Origin: Novosphingobium sp. SG707
GTDB lineage: Bacteria; Pseudomonadota; Alphaproteobacteria; Sphingomonadales; Sphingomonadaceae
NCBI RefSeq assembly: GCF_012275515.1
Contig: NZ_JAAZQL010000002.1
Coordinates: forward strand, 744,001 to 808,000
DNA length: 64,000 bases
Direction of reading: 5' to 3'
Of the stretch, positions 53,924 to 61,485 are shown piece after piece (position 1 is the stretch's first letter; each line of letters begins with the position of its first letter). The position numbers were made by a program, and so were the translations under genes. The notes under the pieces are model-generated. The model worked only from the letters and a program-made list of their open reading frames with translations, had not been told where the DNA came from and ran no database searches.

Positions 53924-54868
53924 ATGCACGTTCTTTTGACAGGCTCCTCCGGTTGGCTTGGCCGGTTTCTTGCTCCGCGCCTTCGTGCGGCGGGTCATCG
54001 TGTCACCGGGCTGGATGTGGCAGAAGGGCCCGACACCGATCATATAGGTTCGGTCGCTGATCCCGGCGTTGTGCGCGAGGTTTTTGGCCGTGGGATCGAG
54101 GCCGTCATTCATGCCGCAGCGCTCCACAAGCCGGACATAGCCCGTTATTCCGAACAGGCTTTCATCGATGTCAATGTCACCGGCACGCTTAACCTGCTGG
54201 CAGCGGCCGCAGCGGCAGGTCATGACCGCTTTGTCTTCACATCGACGACATCCTTGATGATCAACCAGGCCATTCGCGATGAAACGGGTGACGCCGCCGT
54301 CTGGCTTGACGAGAAGGTCGGGCCGCTTGCGCCGCGAAATATCTATGGCGTGACCAAACTTGCCGCCGAAGGCCTGTGCCGCCTGTATGCCGGTGAGCGC
54401 GGCCTGCCTTGTGTGGTGCTGCGCACGGCGCGGTTTTTTCCCGAAGATGACGATACGCACACCCATCTTTCGGGCGAAAATCTGAAAGCCAATGAATTCC
54501 TCAATCGGCGCCTGACGGTTGAGGATGCGGCCGCCGCCCATCTTGCCGCGCTCGACCGCGCGCCCGACATCGGGTTCGACACGTTCATCATCTCTGCCCC
54601 CACGCCATTTGCGCGCGAGGATGTAAGCCAACTCAAAAGCAATGCCGTGTATGCCATTCTGGAGAAGTTCCCGGACGCGGCGGATCTCTATGCCGCGCGC
54701 GGGTGGAGCCTGCCAACCGGCATTGGGCGCGTTTATGATGCCTCCCATGCCGAACAACGGCTCGGCTTTCGTTGCTCGACCAGCTTTTCCGATATTCTCG
54801 CCGCATTGCGCGATGGCTCTGAAATGCCCTTCACCCATGAGCCGGACTATGTGTCCCCCAAGGAATAA
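53924..54868 (+). CDS. NAD-dependent epimerase/dehydratase family protein
   Basis: Extended SDR of 314 residues. The NAD-binding LLTGSSGWLGRFL motif is at the N-terminus, a catalytic YGVTK is near residue 145 with a TSTTS serine segment before it, and the C-terminal part has the usual sugar-nucleotide epimerase layout. The substrate is unclear; the sequence is closer to uronate dehydrogenase/UDP-sugar-type enzymes than to the classical SDR next door. It starts 57 bp after the broken SDR, with no clear ribosome binding site, and may be the last gene of that group. Confidence 0.85.
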   Translation: MHVLLTGSSGWLGRFLAPRLRAAGHRVTGLDVAEGPDTDHIGSVADPGVVREVFGRGIEAVIHAAALHKPDIARYSEQAFIDVNVTGTLNLLAAAAAAGHDRFVFTSTTSLMINQAIRDETGDAAVWLDEKVGPLAPRNIYGVTKLAAEGLCRLYAGERGLPCVVLRTARFFPEDDDTHTHLSGENLKANEFLNRRLTVEDAAAAHLAALDRAPDIGFDTFIISAPTPFAREDVSQLKSNAVYAILEKFPDAADLYAARGWSLPTGIGRVYDASHAEQRLGFRCSTSFSDILAALRDGSEMPFTHEPDYVSPKE

Positions 54869-55032
54869 GGCTGGTGCGGTTTTGGGCCGGGAAGCGCTGT
54901 TTTGGCGGCAAGTGCGCTGAATTCCAAATCTGCTTCCTGCCATCTGATTGAAACAGTAATTTGATCGCAAGGATCGGGATGCTCGCTCCGATGCTGTCTG
55001 CCATGACAGGCTTTCTGCAAGGAGTTCTGCCA

Positions 55033-55812
55033 ATGACATTCCGTGTTCTCGGGCTTGACCCGAGCCAGTTTCATGGCCTCACCGGACTTTCCGATGATGA
55101 TCTGGCCCGCGTTGGTGCGCGCATCGCCGACTATGACTGGCAAGCCATCGCTGAGAGCCTCGATCAGGAAGGCTGGGCCATCCTGCCCGGCCTCCTCAAT
55201 GGCGGAGAGTGTGATGCCATGGTCGGGCTTTACGGTCCGACGGCGGCGTTTCGATCTCACATCCATATGGCACGCCACGGCTTCGGCAAAGGCGAGTATC
55301 GCTATTTTGCCTATCCCTTGCCTTCTCTGGTCGAAGCGGCGCGTACGGCTCTTTATTCGCGCATCGCGCCGATCGCCAATGGCTGGCACGAGCGGATGGG
55401 GATCGATGCCCGATTTCCTGCCGATCATGCTGCTTTCTTGGCGCGATGTCACGAGGCTGGGCAGAGGCGCCCGACGCCGCTGCTGCTGGAGTATGGGGAA
55501 GGGGATTATAATTGCCTGCATCAGGATCTTTATGGCGACCATGTGTTTCCCTTGCAGGTCGCCATCCTGCTGTCCGAGCCCGGCAAGGATTTTACCGGGG
55601 GTGAGTTCGTGCTGACCGAGCAGCGGCCGCGCATGCAATCGCGCCCGGCGGTCGTGCCTCTGGGCAAGGGGGACGGGGTCCTGTTTGCCGTGAACATCCG
55701 CCCGCAGCGCGGCATGAAAGGTGACTATCGCGTCACCCTGCGCCATGGTGTCAGCAAGCTGCGTTCGGGCAAGCGACATACGCTGGGGATTATCTTCCAT
55801 GATGCAGGCTGA
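55033..55812 (+). CDS. 2OG-Fe(II) oxygenase, prolyl-hydroxylase-like
   Basis: A 259-residue double-stranded beta-helix dioxygenase. The HxD iron motif is in CLHQDLYGDHVFPLQVAILL, and the distal histidine and 2-oxoglutarate-binding arginine are in TLRHGVSKLRSGKRHTL. Enzymes of this type hydroxylate a protein, nucleic acid or small molecule. AAGGAG precedes the ATG at 55033; the longer frame to 54961 is not supported. It overlaps alkB by 14 bases. The same pair occurs in other alphaproteobacteria, so the partner may be a repair or alkylation-stress protein. Confidence 0.85.
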   Translation: MTFRVLGLDPSQFHGLTGLSDDDLARVGARIADYDWQAIAESLDQEGWAILPGLLNGGECDAMVGLYGPTAAFRSHIHMARHGFGKGEYRYFAYPLPSLVEAARTALYSRIAPIANGWHERMGIDARFPADHAAFLARCHEAGQRRPTPLLLEYGEGDYNCLHQDLYGDHVFPLQVAILLSEPGKDFTGGEFVLTEQRPRMQSRPAVVPLGKGDGVLFAVNIRPQRGMKGDYRVTLRHGVSKLRSGKRHTLGIIFHDAG

Positions 55813-56443
55813 TCTGTTCGCCGACGAAAAGCGTGACGTGGAGCTTGGGCCGGGCGCCGCGATTTTGAGCCGTTTTGCCCTCGACGCGGCCGACGCCTTG
55901 ATCGCGCATATTGAACGGATGTCTGTCCTGTCACCCTTCCGCCACATGGAAACGCGCGGTGGAAAGGCCATGTCTGTGGCCATGTTCAACTGCGGCGCGT
56001 GGGGCTGGGTGTCGGATCGGTCGGGCTACCGCTATGATGCGATCGACCCTGTGACAGCACTGCCATGGCCTGACCTGCCGACGCTTTTTCTCGACCTGGC
56101 GAACCGCGCTGCCGACGCCCTCGGCTTTGGTGGGTTCGTACCGGACGCTTGTCTCGTCAATCGCTACGTCGTCGGATCACGCCTTTCCCTTCATCAGGAC
56201 AGGGACGAGCGGGATCGTGACGCGCCGATCGTCTCGGTGTCGCTGGGCCTGCCGGCCACCTTCCTGTGGGGCGGTCATAAGCGCAATGACCGTCCTGCGC
56301 GTCACCGGCTCTTCCATGGGGACGTGGTCGTCTGGGGCGGTCCGTCGCGTTTGGTCTTCCACGGTGTGGATGAGCTCAAGGACGCAGATCACCCCTCCAC
56401 CGGCGCGATGCGCTACAACCTGACCTTTCGAAAGACCCGGTGA
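55799..56443 (+). CDS. alkB: AlkB-type DNA/RNA dealkylation dioxygenase
   Basis: A 214-residue 2-oxoglutarate Fe(II) dioxygenase of the AlkB family, which removes methyl groups from 1-methyladenine and 3-methylcytosine by oxidative demethylation. The FNCGAWGWVSDRSGYRYD nucleotide-recognition lid, the HQDRDERD iron motif, the distal histidine in VFHGV and the RYNLTFR double-arginine ending are all visible. It overlaps the preceding oxygenase by 14 bases. No Ada gene is in the window, but an AraC-family remnant lies just downstream on the other strand. Confidence 0.93.
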   Translation: MMQADLFADEKRDVELGPGAAILSRFALDAADALIAHIERMSVLSPFRHMETRGGKAMSVAMFNCGAWGWVSDRSGYRYDAIDPVTALPWPDLPTLFLDLANRAADALGFGGFVPDACLVNRYVVGSRLSLHQDRDERDRDAPIVSVSLGLPATFLWGGHKRNDRPARHRLFHGDVVVWGGPSRLVFHGVDELKDADHPSTGAMRYNLTFRKTR

Positions 56444-56579
56444 CTGAACCACGCCGGATTTGCTGGAGGGCTTAATCCTCGCTTTGCACGGATGAAGGGA
56501 TGCTTTCCACGGCTACGAAAGGTGTCTGGAACGTCGCCTTTGAGGATGGCCTTAGGCTTCGAGATTGGCAGTTGCCCCT

Positions 56580-56711
56580 TGCCCCTTGCCTGATCGCACT
56601 GGCATCGCGGCCGGGTGGTTGGCCGAACAGGCGCCGATAGTCGCGGTCGAATTGCGAGGCGCTTTCATAGCCAACGGCAAAGCCTGTCGAGGCGGCTTCA
56701 TTGCCTTTGAT
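56580..56711 (-). pseudogene. Remnant of an AraC-family regulator
   Basis: About 40 codons match the C-terminal helix-turn-helix of AraC regulators ([17 protein letters not shown], then [15 protein letters not shown]), but the N-terminal part is missing. The preceding codons (up to 56789) show no homology and run into the oxidase gene. A truncated leftover, placed beside alkB and the FAD oxidase. Confidence 0.65.
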
Positions 56712-56730
56712 GGGTGGGTGTTTATGCGTA

Positions 56731-57975
56731 TCACCCGGGCTGCGGCGGATGCGAAACAAGTTCAAACAAGCGGCGCGCATCAGCATCAACCGGGCGGCCC
56801 GTCACCAGATCCGCCACATAACTGCCCACCAGCGGACCATGCTTGAAACCATGCCCGCCACCGGCAAAAGCCAGATAAACATTGTCGAAATCCGGATGGC
56901 GATCGATCAGGAAGTTGGTGGTGTTGGCATCATCCACCTGACAGACGCGGCTTTCCATGATGGGCGCGTTGGCAAGGGCGGGAAAGCGCGCGGCAATATA
57001 GGCGCGGCTGGCCTTGATCAGTTCCTGCCGCGGCAGGCGTTCGGCGGTGTCGGGATCCATGGCCAGGCGCGGCCCGGGAGCGACGGAATATTTGAGGCCG
57101 CGCTCAATGCTGCCAAAGCCCCAGCCGCCGCGAATATGGTCATGCCAGAGCGGCTGATGCGGCCATGAATAGCGCGGATCGCCGGCCGGCGTGCCGTAAT
57201 AGAGATATTCGCTGCGATAGACGTTGATGCGGGGGGTGGCGATGGCGGGCATCAATTTGCCCGCCCAGGGCCCTACAGCAAAAACATAGCTGCCCGCCGA
57301 AAGGGTATCACCGCCATCCAGTTTGAGCGACAGCAGGCGGCGTCCTTGTGCTTCACCCGGCACAGCGCGGGCAAAGCGCATCTGGCCGCCCTTTTTCTCG
57401 AATTGCTCGACCGCCGCCAGCACCGCCTCGCGCGCCTTGACCAGCACAGAACTGGCGGCCGTTTCGACAAAGGCGAAATCAACATCGTCGAAATTCATTT
57501 GCGGAAAGCGGCGGCGCAATTCATCGCGCGAGGCAATCTCGTAAGGCAGCTTCAGATCGTCGAAGATCTTGCGCTGCGCAATCATGGTCTCGGTCCAGTG
57601 ATCCGTCAGTTCGATCCGCGCCGAGGGATAGAGCAGCTTGCGCCCGAATTCGGCCTCGCGCATCCGCCACATGGCCAAAGCCTTGGCAGACCATGCCGAA
57701 TAGAAGGCCTGCGCTCCGTAGCCCGAGCGGATCGAACGGGTTTCTCCGGAGGAGGAGGCGCGAGGCGAGACCGGGCCATATTGATCGAGACAAACGACCC
57801 GCTGCCCCCTTTCGCGCAGGGTCAATGCGGCAAAGGCGCCGAACACGCCCGCGCCGACAACCGCCACATCGGGAAGAGCGTTGCCTATCGCCGGCATGGC
57901 ATCTGCGGCGCCGGTCAGGGCGGGTGCGGCAAGGGTGGCTACGGAGGCGGATAGGAAATCCCGACGCTGAAGCAT
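56731..57975 (-). CDS. FAD-dependent oxidase, sarcosine-oxidase family, Tat-exported
   Basis: A 414-residue flavoprotein. The twin-arginine signal [20 protein letters not shown] comes first, then the FAD-binding [19 protein letters not shown], then substrate-domain blocks, and near the C-terminus [20 protein letters not shown], the place where monomeric sarcosine oxidases link FAD to a cysteine, and [10 protein letters not shown]. It should oxidise a secondary or tertiary amine with O2 outside the cytoplasm, releasing H2O2. Export of a member of this family is uncommon. The substrate is not known. The gene stands alone, opposite in direction to alkB. Confidence 0.85.
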   Translation of the reverse strand: MLQRRDFLSASVATLAAPALTGAADAMPAIGNALPDVAVVGAGVFGAFAALTLRERGQRVVCLDQYGPVSPRASSSGETRSIRSGYGAQAFYSAWSAKALAMWRMREAEFGRKLLYPSARIELTDHWTETMIAQRKIFDDLKLPYEIASRDELRRRFPQMNFDDVDFAFVETAASSVLVKAREAVLAAVEQFEKKGGQMRFARAVPGEAQGRRLLSLKLDGGDTLSAGSYVFAVGPWAGKLMPAIATPRINVYRSEYLYYGTPAGDPRYSWPHQPLWHDHIRGGWGFGSIERGLKYSVAPGPRLAMDPDTAERLPRQELIKASRAYIAARFPALANAPIMESRVCQVDDANTTNFLIDRHPDFDNVYLAFAGGGHGFKHGPLVGSYVADLVTGRPVDADARRLFELVSHPPQPG

Positions 57976-58112
57976 GTTATGAGCCGATTATGATTGGGAA
58001 CATGACGACAAGCCCTGAAGCCACCTTTATCGGTTCACAATGCGTCAAAGAACGAAGATCAGGTTCCGACGGATCAATCCGAGCTGGGAATGGCCGGCTC
58101 GGCGGCGGTTGC

Positions 58113-58544
58113 TCACACAGCCCGTTGGCCAACGAACCGGTCCAGCGCGAAGCGCCCACCCCCGCGCAGGACCAACGGGACCAGCAGGGCCGCCCAGCTC
58201 AGATGCGTGGGCCAGGCATCGGGATAGACGAAAATCTCGATCACTGCCGTCATGCCGAGCAGTCCCGCTGCTGCGATCCGGGTGCCAAGTCCCAGCACCA
58301 ACAGGGTGGAGAAGAGATGCTCGGCAATCGTCGCCAGCCATGCGGCCAGAACCGGGGGCAGGAGCGGAAGGGCATATTCCGTCCGAAACAGGTCGAAAGT
58401 GGCGTCGGTCAGGGTGAACCAGCCCTCGACCTTTGTCCGGCCCGAAAGGAAAAAGACCGGCGCAATCCCCAGCCGCATCAGCAGCAGAAGCAGATCATCG
58501 GTCAGCGGTCGGGGAAGGGCGGAAAGCTTGAAGAGCGGTTTCAT
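58113..58544 (-). CDS. DoxX-family membrane protein, bufferin-associated
   Basis: A 143-residue inner-membrane protein with four hydrophobic segments of the DoxX type ([21 protein letters not shown], then [25 protein letters not shown]). DoxX proteins accompany bufferin genes (called BufD there) and may transfer electrons or handle the thiol-oxidation state. It follows the DUF2282 precursor gene by 58 bp on the same strand, so both come from the sigma-F-type promoter at 58962. Confidence 0.85.
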   Translation of the reverse strand: MKPLFKLSALPRPLTDDLLLLLMRLGIAPVFFLSGRTKVEGWFTLTDATFDLFRTEYALPLLPPVLAAWLATIAEHLFSTLLVLGLGTRIAAAGLLGMTAVIEIFVYPDAWPTHLSWAALLVPLVLRGGGRFALDRFVGQRAV

Positions 58545-58602
58545 TGGGGCATCTCCGAACTGGCTGCCCGCTCCGTCGGGGCAGAGCGGGCAACAGCAGG
58601 CT

Positions 58603-58881
58603 TCAGGCCTTGGGGGTCAGCGAGCCGTTGCCCTTGGGCGTCTTGATGCCGGTGCAGGTGCCTGCCTTCACCAGCTTCCACGCATTGCCCTGGTAATCGG
58701 TCTTGGATGTGCCCGCGCAGCTGGTGCCTGCGCCGGCCTTGCAATCATTCTTGCCGGCCTTGGCCACACCATAGCATTTCTCGGTCTTGGGCGCGTCCGT
58801 CGCGTGGGCAGTTGCGACGGCGGCCAAGGCGATCGCGAGCGACGCAGCGATCGAGGCAGTAGTGGCGGAATGGCTGGGCAT
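58603..58881 (-). CDS. bufA1: DUF2282 precursor, BufA1-like periplasmic metallophore
   Basis: A 92-residue secreted protein: signal peptide ([19 protein letters not shown], cleavage before TDAPK), then a mature part with four cysteines at 36, 47, 55 and 76 in the DUF2282 pattern ([21 protein letters not shown], [11 protein letters not shown]). Proteins of this family are the ribosomally made bufferins: the iron enzyme BufB with BufC turns cysteines into heterocycles, and the product binds copper in the periplasm. This locus has no BufB or BufC on this strand; the copies at 60631 and 61476 would have to act on it. It is divergent from the sigma factor, sharing 160 bp with two back-to-back promoters. 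Confidence 0.88.
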   Translation of the reverse strand: MPSHSATTASIAASLAIALAAVATAHATDAPKTEKCYGVAKAGKNDCKAGAGTSCAGTSKTDYQGNAWKLVKAGTCTGIKTPKGNGSLTPKA

Positions 58882-58935
58882 GCTGTGTCCTCCTGAAAAG
58901 GGCCGGGCAATCAGCGTCCGGTCCATGCCCCGCTA

Positions 58936-58962
58936 TTCGTGGCGGCCACGCGCCCGGTTACA
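58936..58962 (-). promoter_or_regulatory. Sigma-F-type ECF promoter for bufA1-doxX
   Basis: Read leftwards: TGTAACC, 16 bp, CGAA, the published Caulobacter SigF pattern (GTAACC-N16-CGAA). The CGAA lies about 55 bp before the BufA1-like start codon. Confidence 0.88.
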
Positions 58963-58995
58963 GATGAAATATTTTCGCGCGCTGCCGTGCCTTGG

Positions 58996-59022
58996 TGTAA
59001 CCGGATGGATGTCCGCACCGAA
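58996..59022 (+). promoter_or_regulatory. Sigma-F-type ECF promoter for sigF-nrsF
   Basis: TGTAACC (58996-59002), exactly 16 bp, CGAA (59019-59022), 20 bp before the start codon of the sigma factor gene: autoregulation by its own product. Confidence 0.88.
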
Positions 59023-59042
59023 TGGCCCCTTGGGGAGGCTCT

Positions 59043-59582
59043 ATGCAACCGGGTGAAGAGGCGTTGAAACAGTGGATGGTGATGGGCCTTGCCGGTGACA
59101 GCGCCGCCCATGGGCAATTGCTGCGCGCGCTGGTGCCGATTTTGCGCGGTTTTTATCGCCGCCGCATGAGCGCGCAGGAGGATGAGATCGAGGACCTGTT
59201 GCAGGAGACCCTGATCGCGGTCCATACCCGCCGCGCGACCTATGATGTGGCGCGGCCCTTTACCAGTTGGCTCTTTGCCGTGGCGCGTTACAAGATGATC
59301 GACCATTTCCGTCAAGGCGGGCGTACCTGCACCATTGAGGGGCTGGAGGATATTCTTGCCGTCGAGGGCTTTGCCGAGGCCAGCGATGCCGTCGCCGATG
59401 TCGAGCGCTTGCTGGAAACGATCCCCAAAAAACAGGCCGCCGCCATCCGCGCCACGCGGATCGACGGGCTTTCCACCGCCGAGGCCGCGACAAAACTTGA
59501 TCTGGGCGAATCCGACATCAAGGTTTCCGTGCATCGCGGGCTCAAGGCTCTGGCGCAGCGGGTCAAGGACAGTTTGCTATGA
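59043..59582 (+). CDS. sigF: ECF sigma factor, SigF-like
   Basis: A 179-residue extracytoplasmic-function sigma factor. Region 2 (AQEDEIEDLLQETLIAVHTRR, PFTSWLFAVARYKMIDHFRQ) recognises the -10 element, and region 4 (TIPKKQAAAIRATRIDGLSTAEAATKLDLGESDIKVSVHRGLKAL) the -35. It is paired with a DUF1109/NrsF membrane anti-sigma factor by a 4-base overlap (ATGA), the arrangement known from Caulobacter sigF-nrsF, which answers to copper, cadmium and dichromate. Three perfect copies of the matching promoter lie in this locus. GGGGAGG precedes the ATG at 59043. Confidence 0.92.
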   Translation: MQPGEEALKQWMVMGLAGDSAAHGQLLRALVPILRGFYRRRMSAQEDEIEDLLQETLIAVHTRRATYDVARPFTSWLFAVARYKMIDHFRQGGRTCTIEGLEDILAVEGFAEASDAVADVERLLETIPKKQAAAIRATRIDGLSTAEAATKLDLGESDIKVSVHRGLKALAQRVKDSLL

Positions 59583-60220
59583 AGACCGAGGATCTCATTT
59601 CCGCGCTGGCCGCCGATGTGCCGCCGGTGCCGCGCCATGGTCTGTTGCGGCGGCTGATCGCCGGGCTGTTGCCGGGTGGGCTGGTCACGCTGGTTCTGGT
59701 GGGGCTGGGGCTGGGCTTTCGCGCAGACCTCTGGCCGGCCATGCATGGCGGCATGTTCTGGGTCAAATGGCTCTACACCGGCAGCCTTGCGCTTTGCGCC
59801 ACGCTGGCCACGTTGCGGCTGGCGCGGCCCGATGCGGGGGTGGCGGGGTGGCTGTGGCTGGCCTGTCTGCCGGTGCTGGGGCTGGTTGTGATCAGCGTGC
59901 AGGAACTGGCCTCGGTGCCATCGTCCCAATGGCTGGCCATGTGGCTGGGGATGAGCTGGAAGGTCTGCTCGACCAATGTGTTCCTGCTTTCGCTGCCCAT
60001 CTTTGGCGGGCTTTTGTGGTCTTTCCGGCGGCTGGCGCCCACGCGCTTGCGGCTGGCGGGGGCCACGGCGGGGCTGACGGCGGGGGCATGGGGGGCGACG
60101 CTCTATTGCCTGCATTGCCCGGAAAGCGCGGCGATCTTTGTGCTGACATGGTACACGCTGGGCATGGCTGCCGCTGCGGCCGGGGGCGCGCTGTTGGGGC
60201 CGCGTTTGCTGCGCTGGTGA
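59579..60220 (+). CDS. nrsF: NrsF-type membrane anti-sigma factor (DUF1109)
   Basis: A 213-residue inner-membrane protein with a short N-terminal cytoplasmic segment (MKTEDLISALAADVPPVP) and six membrane helices, the DUF1109/NrsF layout. It should hold the sigma factor inactive until metal or thiol stress. Cysteines at 130 (WKVCSTN) and at 177/180 (YCLHCPE) lie at nearly the same places as the two conserved cysteines (131 and 181) required for signalling in Caulobacter NrsF. It overlaps sigF by four bases. Confidence 0.9.
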   Translation: MKTEDLISALAADVPPVPRHGLLRRLIAGLLPGGLVTLVLVGLGLGFRADLWPAMHGGMFWVKWLYTGSLALCATLATLRLARPDAGVAGWLWLACLPVLGLVVISVQELASVPSSQWLAMWLGMSWKVCSTNVFLLSLPIFGGLLWSFRRLAPTRLRLAGATAGLTAGAWGATLYCLHCPESAAIFVLTWYTLGMAAAAAGGALLGPRLLRW

Positions 60221-60236
60221 TATTTCGCGCGGCCCC

Positions 60237-60263
60237 TGTAACCATCGGCGCGCGCCGCCCGAA
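60237..60263 (+). promoter_or_regulatory. Sigma-F-type ECF promoter for bufA2-bufB-bufC
   Basis: TGTAACC (60237-60243), exactly 16 bp, CGAA (60260-60263), 41 bp before the BufA2-like start. Starts 17 bp after the nrsF stop, so the precursor gene has its own promoter inside the gene cluster. Confidence 0.88.
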
Positions 60264-60303
60264 TAGAATATGCCATTCCGGCAGAACCTATCGGAGATAT
60301 GCC

Positions 60304-60564
60304 ATGAACCCCACCACCCGCCAGATCAGCTTTGCCGCCGCCGCCGCTGTCATCGCGATGAGCACCGTTGCAGCCGCCCCCGCCTTTGCCGCGCATGGCG
60401 CGCAGGTGGCCTGTTACGGCGTCAACTCCTGCAAGGGGACGTCGGATTGCAAGAGCGGCAACCATGATTGCAAGGGCCAGAATGACTGCAAGGGTCAGGG
60501 TTTCAAGCATATGACCAAGGCGGCCTGCGTGAAGGCGGGCGGCAGCCTGACCGCGCCGAAGTAA
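60304..60564 (+). CDS. bufA2: Cysteine-rich RiPP precursor, BufA2-like bufferin
   Basis: An 86-residue secreted protein. The signal peptide runs to about residue 30 (AAAAAVIAMSTVAAAPAFAA), then the mature part carries six cysteines at 37, 43, 49, 56, 62 and 75, in a repeated C-K-G pattern (NSCKGTSDCKSGNHDCKGQN, then DCKGQGF). This is the pattern of the second bufferin class, whose central cysteines are converted by the iron enzyme encoded next. Its job is to bind excess copper in the periplasm. GGAG precedes the ATG at 60304. It has its own sigma-F-type promoter and is followed by a hairpin before bufB. Confidence 0.88.
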   Translation: MNPTTRQISFAAAAAVIAMSTVAAAPAFAAHGAQVACYGVNSCKGTSDCKSGNHDCKGQNDCKGQGFKHMTKAACVKAGGSLTAPK

Positions 60565-60581
60565 GGCAAACCACGGCCTGT

Positions 60582-60610
60582 CGGCCTGTCGCACAATGGG
60601 CGACAGGCCG
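60582..60610 (+). terminator. Hairpin between precursor and enzyme genes
   Basis: Perfect 10-bp inverted repeat CGGCCTGTCG-N9-CGACAGGCCG in the 66-bp gap between bufA2 and bufB. No U-run follows, so partial termination or protection of the upstream message is likely, giving more precursor than enzyme. Confidence 0.65.
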
Positions 60611-60630
60611 CACTCCCTCCTCGGATCAGG

Positions 60631-61485
60631 ATGTCCGCCATGCCTTTCATTCCGGCTGCCCAACCCCGCCCGCGTTTCGGATTAGGTCTGCGCCGCCCGC
60701 ATTATCAGGACTTTCTGAGCGGCGGTGTGCCGGTCGATTTTGTCGAGGTGATCTCGGAAAATTTCATGGTGGCCGGTGGCCGCCCGCGTGAGATCCTGCG
60801 CCGGGTGCGGGCCGATTATCCGGTGGCGCTGCATGGCGTGTCGATGTCGGTGGGGTCGGCCGATGGGTTGCGGGGGGACTATCTGGCGCGGCTGCGCGCT
60901 TTGGTGGATGAGATCCAGCCTTGTATCGTCTCCGACCATCTGTGCTGGACCCGCTATGGCGCGCATAATTCCCACGATTTGCTGCCCTTGCCCTATACGG
61001 CCGAGACGCTGGATGTGGTCTGCACCAATATCGCGCGGGCGCAGGATGCGCTGGGCCGCCGGATGCTGATCGAGAACCCGTCGAGCTATGTCGCCTTTTC
61101 CCATGATGAGATGAGCGAGTGGGACTTCCTCGCCGCCGTCGTGGCACGCAGCGGCTGCGGCCTGTTGCTGGACGTCAACAACATCCATGTCAGCGCGGTG
61201 AACCACGGATTTTCCGCGGCCGACTATCTGGCCGCCATGCCCTATGAGGCGGTGGAGCAGATCCATCTGGCCGGCCATGCACAGGGGCGCCACGGGTTGA
61301 TCGACACGCATGATCAGGCTGTGCCGGACCCGGTCTGGGCGCTGTTGCGCCTGGCTTTGGCGCGGGCGCCCTATGCGGCCGTGATGATCGAGCGGGACGA
61401 CAATATTCCGCCTTTGCCCGAATTGCTGGCCGAGTTGGATGTGGCACGGGCCATCGCCATGGAGGAGCTTGCCTCATGCGCCTGA
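60631..61485 (+). CDS. bufB: MNIO enzyme, BufB/MbnB-like (DUF692)
   Basis: A 284-residue TIM-barrel enzyme of the multinuclear nonheme iron oxidase family. It modifies cysteines in the bufferin precursors. Metal-ligand candidates in family order are Glu43/Asn44 (VISENFM), His68 (ALHGVS), Asp102/His103 (VSDHLCWT), Glu148/Asn149 (IENPSSY), Asp181/Asn183/His186 (LLDVNNIH), His212/His216 (IHLAGHA), Asp225/His227/Asp228 (IDTHDQ) and Glu254 (IERDD). All are present, so the enzyme looks active. It overlaps bufC by 10 bases. Start at 60631 or 60640. Confidence 0.93.
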   Translation: MSAMPFIPAAQPRPRFGLGLRRPHYQDFLSGGVPVDFVEVISENFMVAGGRPREILRRVRADYPVALHGVSMSVGSADGLRGDYLARLRALVDEIQPCIVSDHLCWTRYGAHNSHDLLPLPYTAETLDVVCTNIARAQDALGRRMLIENPSSYVAFSHDEMSEWDFLAAVVARSGCGLLLDVNNIHVSAVNHGFSAADYLAAMPYEAVEQIHLAGHAQGRHGLIDTHDQAVPDPVWALLRLALARAPYAAVMIERDDNIPPLPELLAELDVARAIAMEELASCA

